DNA from: Streptomyces sp. NRRL F-5135
GTDB taxonomy: Bacteria > Actinomycetota > Actinomycetes > Streptomycetales > Streptomycetaceae
Direction of reading: 5' to 3'
Length of the DNA stretch: 64,000 nt
NCBI RefSeq assembly: GCF_000719775.1
Contig: NZ_JOHR01000007.1
Coordinates: 124,001 to 188,000, forward strand
The position numbers were made by a program, and so were the translations under genes. Shown piece after piece: positions 25,708 through 34,133 of the stretch. Under the pieces are notes generated by a model that saw only the letters and a list, made by a program, of their open reading frames with translations, made no database searches and had not been told where the DNA came from. Position 1 is the stretch's first letter, and every line of letters starts with the position of its first letter.

Positions 25708-27060
25708 TCACTGGTCCCGGTACATCTCCGCGACCAGGAACGCGAGGTCCAGCGACTGGCTGCGGTTCAGCCGGGGGTCGCAGGCCGTCTCGTAGCGCTG
25801 GTGCAGATCGTCCACGAAGATCTCGTCGCCGCCGCCCACGCACTCGGTGACGTCGTCACCGGTCAGCTCGACGTGGATGCCGCCCGGGTGCGTGCCGAGG
25901 GCCTTGTGGACCTCGAAGAAGCCCTTGACCTCGTCCAGGACGTCGTCGAACCGGCGGGTCTTGTGACCCGAGGCCGCCTCGAAGGTGTTGCCGTGCATCG
26001 GGTCGGTCACCCAGGCCACCGTGGCGCCGGAGGCCGTGACCTTCTCGACCAGCTCGGGGAGCTTGTCCCTGACCTTGTCGGCGCCCATCCGGACGATGAA
26101 CGTCAGCCGGCCCGGCTCGCGCTCGGGGTCGAGGCGGTCGATGTACGTCAGCGCCTCGTCGACCGTCGTCGTCGGGCCGAGCTTGATGCCGATCGGGTTG
26201 TTGATCTTCGAGGCGAACTCGATGTGCGCCCCGTCCAGCTGGCGGGTGCGCTCGCCGATCCACACCATGTGGCCCGAGACGTCGTACAGCCCGCCGGTGC
26301 GGGAGTCGACCCGGGTCAGGGCGGACTCGTAGTCGAGCAGCAGCGCCTCGTGGGAGGCGAAGAACTCGACCGTGCGGAACTCCGCCGGGTCGGTGCCCGC
26401 CGCCTTCATGAAGTTCAGCGCGTTGTCGATCTCGCGGGCGAGCTGCTCGTAGCGCTGGCCCGAGGGCGAGGACTTCACGAAGTCCTGGTTCCAGGCGTGC
26501 ACCTGGCGCAGGTCGGCGTAGCCGCCGGTGGTGAAGGCCCGGACGAGGTTGAGGGTCGCGGCGGACGCGTGGTACATCCGCTTCAGCCGCTCCGGGTCCG
26601 GGACACGCGCTTGCTCGTTGAACTCGAAACCGTTGACCGAGTCGCCCCGGTAGGTCGGCAACGTCACGCCGTCGCGGGTCTCGGTGCTCTTGGAGCGCGG
26701 CTTCGAGTACTGCCCGGCGATCCGGCCGACCTTCACCACCGGCACGGCCGCGGCGTAGGTGAGCACGGCGCCCATCTGGAGGAGCGTCTTCAGCTTGTTG
26801 CGGATCTGGTCGGCGGAGACCGCGTCGAAGGCCTCGGCGCAGTCTCCGCCCTGGAGCAGGAACGCCTCGCCGCGGGCCACCGCGCCCATCCGGGCGCGGA
26901 GCTGGTCGCACTCGCCCGCGAAGACGAGCGGCGGATAGCTCTCCAGCTCGGTGACGACCTCGCGCAGGGCTGTCCGGTCGGGATACTCCGGCTGCTGAGC
27001 AGCGGGCAGACCTTGCCATGACGGCACGTGGGTGGCGGGGTTCTCAGCGTTCACTGTCAC
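25708..27060 (-). CDS. Class II 3-deoxy-7-phosphoheptulonate (DAHP) synthase
   Basis: 450 residues, the plant/actinobacterial class II type (AroG of Mycobacterium). It catalyses the first shikimate-pathway step from PEP and erythrose 4-phosphate. Family segments are GGDCAEAF with the metal-ligand Cys, GQYSKPRS, RGDSVNGF, SHEALLLDYE, KLGPTTT, DPMHGNT and HPGGIHVELTGDDVTECVGG. The GTG start lies 6 bases after a TAGTCT box, so it is probably leaderless. It is divergent from the anthranilate synthase gene, placing pathway entry and Trp branch on one control region. Confidence 0.95.
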   Translation of the reverse strand: MTVNAENPATHVPSWQGLPAAQQPEYPDRTALREVVTELESYPPLVFAGECDQLRARMGAVARGEAFLLQGGDCAEAFDAVSADQIRNKLKTLLQMGAVLTYAAAVPVVKVGRIAGQYSKPRSKSTETRDGVTLPTYRGDSVNGFEFNEQARVPDPERLKRMYHASAATLNLVRAFTTGGYADLRQVHAWNQDFVKSSPSGQRYEQLAREIDNALNFMKAAGTDPAEFRTVEFFASHEALLLDYESALTRVDSRTGGLYDVSGHMVWIGERTRQLDGAHIEFASKINNPIGIKLGPTTTVDEALTYIDRLDPEREPGRLTFIVRMGADKVRDKLPELVEKVTASGATVAWVTDPMHGNTFEAASGHKTRRFDDVLDEVKGFFEVHKALGTHPGGIHVELTGDDVTECVGGGDEIFVDDLHQRYETACDPRLNRSQSLDLAFLVAEMYRDQ

Positions 27061-27066
27061 GCGTCC

Positions 27067-27072
27067 AGACTA
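27067..27072 (-). promoter_or_regulatory. -10 box of the DAHP synthase gene, leaderless type
   Basis: TAGTCT on the minus strand, 6 bases before GTG 27060. Confidence 0.5.
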
Positions 27073-27285
27073 CGAGGTCGGCGTCCGTGGCCCTGGCACG
27101 GCTCACAGTGTGGAACGTACACGCTCGAAATGGTGCGGGACACGGCTTTCTCCACGTGTGCGCTCACGTTCCCCTGCTCGCCGGACAACCGCCCGGTGCC
27201 CGGGCCGCCCCCGCCCCGTGCCGGAGCGCGTCTCATGCCTCCGCCCACCCGTCCGCCAAGGACGCCGCGCACCGGCCGTATGCGC

Positions 27286-27291
27286 TAAGGT
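27286..27291 (+). promoter_or_regulatory. -10 box of the trp leader transcript
   Basis: TAAGGT ends 7 bases before the ATG of the leader peptide. The leader mRNA itself would begin at or near the start codon. Confidence 0.55.
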
Positions 27292-27298
27292 GCCGGTC

Positions 27299-27355
27299 AT
27301 GTTCGCGCATTCGCACCAGACCTGGTGGTGGCCCGCTCGTCCGGCGGCCCACTGA
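27299..27355 (+). CDS. trpL: trp operon leader peptide (18 residues, Trp-Trp-Trp)
   Basis: ATG to TGA encodes MFAHSHQTWWWPARPAAH. Three consecutive TGG codons (27323-27331) make ribosome stalling sensitive to charged tRNA-Trp. It lies 129 bases before the anthranilate synthase start and just ahead of a terminator hairpin. A leader of this kind is known for anthranilate synthase in Streptomyces venezuelae. Confidence 0.9.
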   Translation: MFAHSHQTWWWPARPAAH

Positions 27356-27377
27356 TCATCGCGCGCACAGGCATCGC

Positions 27378-27402
27378 GAAGGCCGCCCGAGGGGCGGCCT
27401 TC
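27378..27402 (+). terminator. trp attenuator hairpin
   Basis: Perfect 11-bp arms 27378-27388 and 27392-27402 around a 3-base loop, followed by AGTGTTT. It lies 22 bases after the leader-peptide stop. When Trp is plentiful the ribosome finishes the peptide and the hairpin forms. Confidence 0.88.
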
Positions 27403-27483
27403 AGTGTTTCCCGGGTCGGATGCCGACCGGAGAAGCGGGCCGTTCCTCCCCCGGCGTTCAGGACTCCGGAAGGAACACCGCAC

Positions 27484-29457
27484 GTGACCACGCACACCGA
27501 GAACACCGCGACCGGCACCGCCGCCGACGCCGCCACCGCCGACGCCGCCACCGACGCCGTCCCAGGCACCGCCGCGCTCATCGGCCGGCTGCTGGCCGAC
27601 GACTGTCCGCCCTTCGCCCTGCTGCGCCGCCGTACGCCCGGCCGGGACCACGACACCGTCGAGCTCCTCCTCGGCCCCGTCCACGAGGCGGACCGCCTCG
27701 CCGACCTGCCCTCCGGTGACCGCACCGCGCTCGCGCTGGTGCCCTTCCGGCAGATCCGGGAGCGCGGCTTCGAGGTGCGGGACGACGGTACGCCGCTGGC
27801 CGTCCTGGTGGCCGACGAGACGTACGACCTGCCGCTCGACGACGTCCTCGACGCGCTGCCCCGGCACGACGTACGGGTCGAGGACGGCGGCTTCGACATC
27901 GACGACGCGCGGTACGCGGAGACGGTACGGCGGGTGATCGACGAGGAGATCGGCCGGGGCGAAGGAGCGAACTTCGTCGTACGCCGGACCTTCGAGGGGC
28001 GCGTCCCCGGCTACGGCAGGGCCGACGCGCTGGCCTTCTTCCGGCGGCTGCTGACGGGCGAGCGCGGCGCCTACTGGACCTTCGTCGTCCACACCGGCGA
28101 GCGGACCCTCCTCGGGGCCAGTCCGGAGGTCCACGTCCGGATGAGCGGCGGAACCGTCGTGATGAACCCGATCAGCGGCACCTTCCGCTACCCGCCGGGG
28201 GGACCGACACCGGAGGCGCTGCTGGAGTTCCTGGGCGACCGCAAGGAGACCGAGGAGCTCTCCATGGTCGTGGACGAGGAGCTGAAGATGATGTGCACCG
28301 TCGGCGACCGGGGCGGGGTGGTGATCGGTCCCCGGCTCAAGGAGATGGCCCACCTCGCGCACACGGAGTACGAGCTGCGGGGCCGGTCCTCGCTCGACGT
28401 GCGGGAGGTGCTGAGGGAGACGATGTTCGCGGCGACGGTGACGGGGTCGCCGGTGCAGAACGCGTGCCGGGTCATCGAGCGCCACGAGCCGGACGGGCGG
28501 GGGTACTACGGCGGCGCGCTCGCGCTCATCGGACGGGACGCGGGCGGCACACAGACCCTCGACTCCCCGATCCTGATCCGTACCGCCGACATCGATCGCG
28601 ACGGCGGGTTGCGGGTGCCGGTCGGGGCGACGCTCGTACGTCACTCCCGGCCGGAGAGCGAGGTCGCGGAGACCCACGCCAAGGCGGCGGGGGTGCTGGC
28701 GGCCCTGGGAGTACGCCCCGGCCGCCCGAGCGCCGAGTCCGGCCGCCCGCGACTGGCCGACGACCCGCGGGTACGGGCCGCCCTCGACGCCCGCCGCGCG
28801 GACCTCGCCCCGTTCTGGCTGAAGATGCGCACGGAACCCGTCGCGCCGGCCGGCCACGCCCTGGTGATCGACGGGGAGGACACGTTCACCTCCATGCTGG
28901 CGTATCTGCTGCGGTCCTCCGGCCTGGAGGTGACGGTACGCCGCTACGACGCCCCGGGGCTGCGCGAGGCCGCGCTCGGTCACGGCGGACCGGTGATCCT
29001 GGGCCCCGGCCCCGGCGACCCGAGGGACACCGCCTCCCCGAAGATGCGGTCGCTGCGCGCGCTGACGAAGGACCTCCTCGGGGCCGCGGACCGGCGGGAA
29101 CACGGCGTGCTCGGCGTCTGCCTCGGCCATGAGCTGATCGCGGCGGAACTGGGCCTGGAACTCGTCCGCAAGCGGGTCCCGCACCAGGGCGCGCAGACGC
29201 GGATCGACCTGTTCGGGCGGGCGGAGACGGTCGGCTTCTACAACAGCTTCACCGCGCGCTGCGACGAGCCGGCGGCCCGTGCGCTGGTCGCCCGGGGCGT
29301 GGAGGTGAGCCGCGATCCGGAGAGCGGGGAGCTGCACGCGCTGCGGGGCGCGGGCTTCGCGTCGGTGCAGTTCCATCCGGAGTCGGTGCTGACGGTGGGG
29401 GGCTGGGCGATCGTGGACGAGCTGTTGCGGGTGTGCCGCGGGGGGCTTGTGCGGTAG
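27484..29457 (+). CDS. trpEG: Fused anthranilate synthase (TrpE-TrpG)
   Basis: 657 residues from a GTG with GGAAGGA upstream. Residues 1-430 form the chorismate-utilising TrpE domain (SPEVHVRM, MNPISGTFRY, ATVTGSPVQNACRVIE, YYGGALALIG). About 470-657 is a class I glutamine amidotransferase with GPGPGDPRD, the nucleophile Cys546 in VCLGHE and His631-Pro-Glu633 in QFHPES. The fusion couples ammonia release to anthranilate formation. The N-terminal half also resembles PhzE-type synthases, but the upstream Trp attenuator argues for tryptophan synthesis. Confidence 0.92.
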   Translation: MTTHTENTATGTAADAATADAATDAVPGTAALIGRLLADDCPPFALLRRRTPGRDHDTVELLLGPVHEADRLADLPSGDRTALALVPFRQIRERGFEVRDDGTPLAVLVADETYDLPLDDVLDALPRHDVRVEDGGFDIDDARYAETVRRVIDEEIGRGEGANFVVRRTFEGRVPGYGRADALAFFRRLLTGERGAYWTFVVHTGERTLLGASPEVHVRMSGGTVVMNPISGTFRYPPGGPTPEALLEFLGDRKETEELSMVVDEELKMMCTVGDRGGVVIGPRLKEMAHLAHTEYELRGRSSLDVREVLRETMFAATVTGSPVQNACRVIERHEPDGRGYYGGALALIGRDAGGTQTLDSPILIRTADIDRDGGLRVPVGATLVRHSRPESEVAETHAKAAGVLAALGVRPGRPSAESGRPRLADDPRVRAALDARRADLAPFWLKMRTEPVAPAGHALVIDGEDTFTSMLAYLLRSSGLEVTVRRYDAPGLREAALGHGGPVILGPGPGDPRDTASPKMRSLRALTKDLLGAADRREHGVLGVCLGHELIAAELGLELVRKRVPHQGAQTRIDLFGRAETVGFYNSFTARCDEPAARALVARGVEVSRDPESGELHALRGAGFASVQFHPESVLTVGGWAIVDELLRVCRGGLVR

Positions 29458-29558
29458 TCGCCTCCGGCGGGGGTGCGGGGTCCGCTGGCGCGGTGCGGGT
29501 GCGGGTGCCGCTGCGCGGTGCGGGTGCGGGGTGCACGGCGGGTGCCGGGGGCCGGGGC

Positions 29559-29727
29559 CTAGGTCCTGTCCGGTCGATCTTCGTGGATCAGCCCGCGGCG
29601 TCTGGTGCGTGCGATCGCGAGGCGGAGGATCGTCCTCGTACTGGACGTACTTGGACGACTCCGACAACGCGGCGAGCGTGCGTGCCAGGCGTCGCGGGCC
29701 CGCGAAGATCGACCGGACAGGGCCTAG
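29559..29727. mobile_element. MITE-like element with 25-bp terminal inverted repeats
   Basis: Left end 29559-29583 and right end 29703-29727 match at 24 of 25 positions as an inverted repeat (core CCTGTCCGGTCGATCTTCG). Each end begins with CTAG, which may be a duplicated palindromic target. The 119-base interior has no coding capacity and is itself partly self-complementary. Size and structure fit a non-autonomous miniature element. The termini resemble those of IS5-family elements of Streptomyces from memory. Confidence 0.8.
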
Positions 29728-29837
29728 CGGAGGTGCGTGTCCGGACGGCACGCTGTGCTTTCTGGGGGCACCCCCAGGCCAATGCGGTTGCTTTACGCCC
29801 GTGGGTCCTCTCTGAAGTTGTCCAAGGGCCACAGGAC

Positions 29838-30263
29838 TCAATGGAACCGCGCTTGGCGCTGAGATTGATCACGGTCGGGCGGCGGGGCAACCCTCGCGCC
29901 GGGTGCTCCCGGCCGGGCTTCGCACGCAGAGAACGGCGGGCCGTGCTCGACCGGCCCGGACTTGGCGACCTTCTTGATCTCCCGACGCTCAGGGAGGGTG
30001 AAGGTCTTCGGCCGGCCGCCCTTGTACCTGGGGTAGAGCGAGTCGAAGGCGTCCGCGTCGAAGTTGTGGATCACGTCCCGGACCCGGTCCGCGCTGGTGA
30101 ACGTCACCTCGGCGATCTTCGCTACGGGCATGCCCTGAGCGGACAGCAGCACCATCTGCGCTCGTCGCCAGGTCACTACCGACCCCGAGCCTCTACGGAT
30201 GATCCGCAACAGGCGTTTGCCCTCGTCGTCATCAATCTCCCGGACCTGCACACGTTCAGCCAC
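29838..30263 (-). pseudogene. IS630-family transposase, N-terminal fragment
   Basis: From GTG 30263 the first ~90 residues are the N-terminal HTH part of IS630 transposases (GKRLLRIIRRG, TWRRAQMVLLSAQGMPVAKI, YPRYKGGRPKTF, then ERREIKKVAKS). The homology fades near 29945 and the frame runs out in unrelated sequence at 29838. The DDE catalytic domain is missing, so it cannot encode an active transposase. Confidence 0.8.
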
Positions 30264-30347
30264 GTGACCAATTCTGGCCGTCCGATGCCGCCCGGTGCAG
30301 CAAACGGGCGACACGTCACAACGGGGCAAACCTTGCCGGGAGGGGCA

Positions 30348-30965
30348 CTAGCTGCTCGCCGGTCGACCGTTCGCCGGCGTCTCAGTTCGCCAGCCGAGGA
30401 GGATCGCGCGAAGCGCCTGTTCGGCGAGGTAGCGGGCGCGATCGTTGCCGACGCTGCCGAGGTAACTGAGCGACGCGATGCCGTACAGCGTGCCCCAGAG
30501 GATCTCACAAGCCTGGTCGAAATCGGCCAGGACCACGTCGTGCGCAGCCGACCAGGTGGTGAGCAGCTCCTTGAGGACGTCGATGACCGGTTCCGCGACG
30601 CGTCGGCGTTCGTCCGCGTCGACCATCGGGTCGTTCATGACCTGGAAGAGGTGGGGGTGCTCGCCGGCGAACCGGACGTACTGCGACGCAATGCGCATCG
30701 TGCGCCGGTCCGTATCGGGCTCCTGCGCGGCTCGGCGGAACTCGCTCAGCATCAGGCGGTGACCGTGCGCGACCAGCTCCAGTACGAGCGCGTCCTTGTT
30801 GGCGAAGTGCTGGTAGACGACGGGCGCGGAATATTCGACGTCGGTGGCGATGCGCCGGATCGTCAGGGCCGCGACGCCCTCGGTCTCGAGAACGCGCAGC
30901 GCGGCCTCGATGATCCGCTCCCGGGTGTTCGCCCGTTCGCGGGCCCGTCTCGTGCTGGTCGACAT
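30348..30965 (-). CDS. TetR-family regulator in the accessory insertion
   Basis: 205 residues. The HTH domain (ALTIRRIATDVEYSAPVVYQ, then HFANKDALVLELV) is intact and is followed by a helical effector-binding domain with HPHLFQVMNDP. The gene is divergent from the Dabb and epimerase-like genes, with two palindromic sites in the 122-base gap. It very likely represses itself and the two genes. Codon use is less GC-extreme than in the core genes around it, which fits acquisition. The effector is unknown. Confidence 0.88.
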   Translation of the reverse strand: MSTSTRRARERANTRERIIEAALRVLETEGVAALTIRRIATDVEYSAPVVYQHFANKDALVLELVAHGHRLMLSEFRRAAQEPDTDRRTMRIASQYVRFAGEHPHLFQVMNDPMVDADERRRVAEPVIDVLKELLTTWSAAHDVVLADFDQACEILWGTLYGIASLSYLGSVGNDRARYLAEQALRAILLGWRTETPANGRPASS

Positions 30966-31041
30966 GGTCCGTCACTTCGCTTCGATGGTGTCCTCGAACA
31001 CTAGTCACCGCCTTGACCGCGCCGACGACGCGCGTCATAGT

Positions 31042-31071
31042 TAACGCCGTTAGGAAATCTAACGACGTTAG
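31042..31071. promoter_or_regulatory. Tandem palindromic operators between TetR and Dabb genes
   Basis: Two related odd palindromes, TAACG-C-CGTTA (31042-31052) and CTAACG-A-CGTTAG (31059-31071), have centres 18 bp apart. The combined site also has internal symmetry around GAAAT. This is typical of a TetR dimer-of-dimers operator. Confidence 0.75.
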
Positions 31072-31087
31072 GAACGGGTAGTAAGTC

Positions 31088-31492
31088 ATGATTTACCACA
31101 TCAACAGAGTCACGATGAAGGCCACTGCGACGCCTGAGCAGATCGAGGGGGTGCTGGAGAGCTGGCGCAATCAGGGCCGGTCGAACCCCGCCGTCAAGTC
31201 CTTCGTCGTCGGCCGCGACCACGGCGGCGACTACACGTACGGCGCGGTGTTCGTCGTCGAACATCTCGTCGGGCTCTTCGACTACCTGACGCACCCGACC
31301 ACCTACCGGACCGACCACCTCGGACTGCACCTGGTCGAACGGCTGGAGATCTTCGACGTCAGTGACGACGACGACCCTGACCTGAATGCCAAGATCCAGG
31401 AACTGCACCGGCGCCGCAACGAGCTCAACCCGCAGATCGCCGGCATGCTCGCCGACGTGCCCACCTATACCGGCTCCGGCGTGGACGACTGA
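31088..31492 (+). CDS. Dabb-family (stress-responsive alpha/beta barrel) protein
   Basis: 134 residues. The pattern MIYHINRVTMK, VKSFVVGRDHGGDYTYGAVFVVE and YLTHPTTYRTDHLGLHLV matches the Dabb ferredoxin-like dimer, with His near 90-95 in the usual catalytic or binding region. Such proteins include polyketide and olivetolic-acid-type cyclases and stress proteins. The C-terminal 35 residues form a charged helix. It is followed 28 bases later by the epimerase-like gene in the same direction. Confidence 0.85.
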   Translation: MIYHINRVTMKATATPEQIEGVLESWRNQGRSNPAVKSFVVGRDHGGDYTYGAVFVVEHLVGLFDYLTHPTTYRTDHLGLHLVERLEIFDVSDDDDPDLNAKIQELHRRRNELNPQIAGMLADVPTYTGSGVDD

Positions 31493-31520
31493 CCGATACC
31501 CCGGAGAAGGAGAAACCGTC

Positions 31521-32423
31521 ATGGCCAAGCACGTCATCATCGGTGCCGGTTCCATCGGTACCAACGTCGCTCGTCTGCTCGCCGAGCGCGGCGAGAGCGT
31601 CCGGATCGTCACCCGCAGCGGCTCCGGCCCCGCGCACCCGCTGGTCGACCGGGTCGCCGCGGACGCGTCCGACCCGTCCCGCCTGACCGAGCTGTCCCGC
31701 GGCGCGGAAGTGATCTACCACTGCGCCAATCCACCCTCATACACGGTGTGGGAGCGCCTGTTGCCGCCCCTGCAGACGGCGGCCATCACCGCCGCCAAGG
31801 CGAACGACGCCGTCCTCGCGCTGACCGGCAGCCTTTACGCCTACGGTCCTCAGCCCGGTGGCCGGATGAACGAACACACCCCCATGGCCGCCACCGGGCA
31901 CAAGGGGCGCCTGCGCAGACGCATGTGGGAACAGGCCCTCACCGGAGGGATCCGCACCGTCGAGGTCCGCGGCTCCGACTACATCGGCAAGGACGCCAAC
32001 GGCATCTACTCCCTGCTCATCAAGTCGGCCCTGCAGAAGGGAAAAGCGGCCTGGATCACCGGCCACCTGGACATGCCGCACACCTTCACCTTCAACGGCG
32101 ACATGGCACAGGCCCTCATCACGCTGGCCTCGGAAGAACGCGCGTGGGGCCGACCCTGGCACGTGCCGTCCGCGCCGGCCGTCACCATTCGCGAGCTGGC
32201 GCGGCGCTACGCCGTCGCGGCAGGCCGGCCACCGGTCAAACTGATCCAGATACCGCGCTCCGTGACGCGTACGGCCGGGCTGATCGTGCCGATCGCCCGC
32301 GAGATGGCCGAGATGGACTACCAGTGGTACGCGCCGTTCCACATGGACGCGACGGAGACCGCCGAGACCTTCGGCCTGACCGCCACCGACCTCGACACCG
32401 CCGTCCGCAACGAGGTCAGCTGA
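31521..32423 (+). CDS. NAD(P)-dependent epimerase/oxidoreductase (extended SDR, atypical)
   Basis: 300 residues from an ATG with GGAGAAGGAG upstream. The cofactor motif is IIGAGSIGTNVARLL (Gly8, Gly10, Gly13). The active-site region reads GSLYAYGPQPGG but the usual YxxxK pair is not seen, so it may be an atypical SDR with a changed reaction or a binding role. It is co-transcribed with the Dabb gene and ends within ten bases of the IS4 remnant. Substrate unknown; a role in modifying a small toxic or secondary metabolite is inference. Confidence 0.83.
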   Translation: MAKHVIIGAGSIGTNVARLLAERGESVRIVTRSGSGPAHPLVDRVAADASDPSRLTELSRGAEVIYHCANPPSYTVWERLLPPLQTAAITAAKANDAVLALTGSLYAYGPQPGGRMNEHTPMAATGHKGRLRRRMWEQALTGGIRTVEVRGSDYIGKDANGIYSLLIKSALQKGKAAWITGHLDMPHTFTFNGDMAQALITLASEERAWGRPWHVPSAPAVTIRELARRYAVAAGRPPVKLIQIPRSVTRTAGLIVPIAREMAEMDYQWYAPFHMDATETAETFGLTATDLDTAVRNEVS

Positions 32424-32429
32424 ACTCCC

Positions 32430-33234
32430 ACCGCCACACCGGTTCTCGTCGAAGGCCGGCTCGAACTCCCAGCGTTCCCGGTAGAGCGCGACCAGCTCGG
32501 CCGCTGGGTACTGCTCGGGATCCAGCGGTGTCGTGCCGAGGAAGGCGACCTTGTCGTCCTTCGTGAAGGTGATGACGCGGTAGATCGTGTGCTTGGGCAG
32601 GGTCCGGCCTTCCCGTGCGGCTCGGAGCCGGACGTCCCTGCCCGGACGCGCCATCGACAAGTACGAGCCGTCGGAAAGCTCCTCCTGGAGGATGCCGAGG
32701 TGGTTGGACTGGAGCCTCACCAGCAGGTCCGCGCCCGCCGCGGAGAAGGCGTGCGCAAACTCGACCGACCAGAAGCCGCGGTCGGCGATCACCGGGTCCC
32801 CGGGACCGGTGGAGCCAGCCAGCGGGTGGGCGGGGTGCGTTCGCCGTCGCGGTAGCCGCCGAGGCGGGCATCGAGCACTCCGTGTGTCCCTATTTCGGCG
32901 AGAACCACGGCCCTCACCTGCGGGAATCCGAAGGGGAGGCCGCCCGTGGCAGAGGGGCCGTCGAAGGTGTCGCCGTTGCTCACGGAGTCGGGAAGGTCGA
33001 ACTGGGTGCCGTCCAGAGCAAGCAGGCGTAGCCCGCGCCACCATGCTCCGGGCGTGTCCGGGGTGGCGAGTGGACCGGCCACCTCCCCGAACAGGGCTCC
33101 AGCACGTCCTCGCCGAGCCGGGACCGCGCTCGGCACAGCGAGGACCTGTTCACCCTGGCCAGGACCCGGCTTCCCGGTATACCGCGGGTCAGCACGCGCA
33201 GTACTTCCTCGTACACCTCGGTTGGTGACGGGTG
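32430..33234 (-). pseudogene. IS4-family transposase remnant with two frameshifts
   Basis: Three reading frames together match one transposase. The N-terminal part (about 33234-33100: YEEVLRVLTRGIPGSRVLAR) continues in a second frame (about 33100-32840: LRLLALDGTQFDLPDS, DARLGGYRDGER). A third frame follows (about 32840-32430: VIADRGFWSVEFAHAF, ALYRERWEFEPAFDE). Both ends are truncated and the C-terminal region after AFDE is gone. It is inactive and marks the right border of the accessory insertion. Confidence 0.85.
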
Positions 33235-33422
33235 CTGAAGGGGGCCGTGGCGCGGCGTACGGGGGCTATGGGTGTCCCCCAGGAAACACGGCATGCAGTC
33301 CCGGACGCGAGCCCCGGAACGGCCCCCGGCGACAACCCGCACACAACCACCGCCCCGCACCACACACCCCCGAACCGGGCCGCAGGCCCCCCGTCCCGTC
33401 CGACGGCCCCCGCCGGGAGGCG
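33235..33422. other. Intergenic junction of accessory insertion and core genes
   Basis: About 190 bases with no gene. It has a Cys/Pro-codon-free, C-rich spacer leading to the response-regulator stop. No inverted repeat for the IS4 remnant was found. Confidence 0.4.
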
Positions 33423-34133
33423 TCACGCGTCGTCCAGGCCCCGCTCGATCGCGTACCGCACCAGCTCCACCCTGTTGTGCAGGTGCAGTTTGCCCAGCGT
33501 GTTCTGCACGTGGTTCTGCACCGTGCGGTGCGAGATGACCAGACGTTCGGCGATCTGCTTGTACGACAGCCCCTTGGCGACCAGCCGCAGCACCTCGGTC
33601 TCGCGATCGGTCAGCCGGGGCGCGGAGGGCTCGTCCGGGGCGGTCGGGGCGGGTTCCGAGGCCAGTCGGCGGTACTCGCCGAGGACCAGGCCCGCGAGGC
33701 CCGGGGTGAAGACCGCGTCGCCGACGGCCGTCCGGCGCACCGCGTCGATCAGTTCCGCCGTGCTGGCCGACTTGACGAGATAGCCGGTGGCGCCCGACTT
33801 CACCGCTTCCAGGACGTCCGCGTGCTCGCCGCTCGCGGAGAGCACGAGCACGCGCAGCCCGGGCAGCGTGCCGACCAGTTCCTTGCAGACCTCGACACCG
33901 GGCATCCCGGGGAGGTTGAGGTCCAGGACGAGCACCTGCGGGCCGGTGGCCTTCGCCCGCCGCACCGCCTGCGGGCCGTCCCCGGCGGTCGCGACCACCT
34001 CGCAGCCCGCGGCGTCCAGGTCGCGTGCGACGGCGTCCCGCCACATGGGGTGGTCGTCGACCACCATGACCCTGATCGCCGGTCCGGTGGCCGCCTCCGG
34101 CGCCTGCGTGCTCGTCGTGCCCGGCTGGTTCAT
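33423..34133 (-). CDS. NarL/LuxR-type response regulator
   Basis: 236 residues. The receiver domain has the acidic pair Asp26-Asp27, phospho-acceptor Asp71 in LVLDLNLPG and Lys in YLVKSAS. The C-terminal LuxR HTH (LTDRETEVLRLVAKGLSYKQ, then RTVQNHVQNTLGKL) is complete. Its ATG overlaps the kinase stop in an ATGA arrangement, so the pair is translationally coupled. The regulated genes are not evident from the neighbourhood. Confidence 0.94.
   Translation of the reverse strand: MNQPGTTSTQAPEAATGPAIRVMVVDDHPMWRDAVARDLDAAGCEVVATAGDGPQAVRRAKATGPQVLVLDLNLPGMPGVEVCKELVGTLPGLRVLVLSASGEHADVLEAVKSGATGYLVKSASTAELIDAVRRTAVGDAVFTPGLAGLVLGEYRRLASEPAPTAPDEPSAPRLTDRETEVLRLVAKGLSYKQIAERLVISHRTVQNHVQNTLGKLHLHNRVELVRYAIERGLDDA

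Noticed and set aside
29458..29550. GGTGCGGG-rich stretch as a G-quadruplex regulatory element
   Set aside because: Runs of three or more G are present, but it lies 3' of trpEG with no gene to control and may be simple-sequence drift.
27103..29841. 912-codon minus-strand open frame across the trp region
   Set aside because: Antisense to the attenuator and trpEG; composition is that of a shadow frame.
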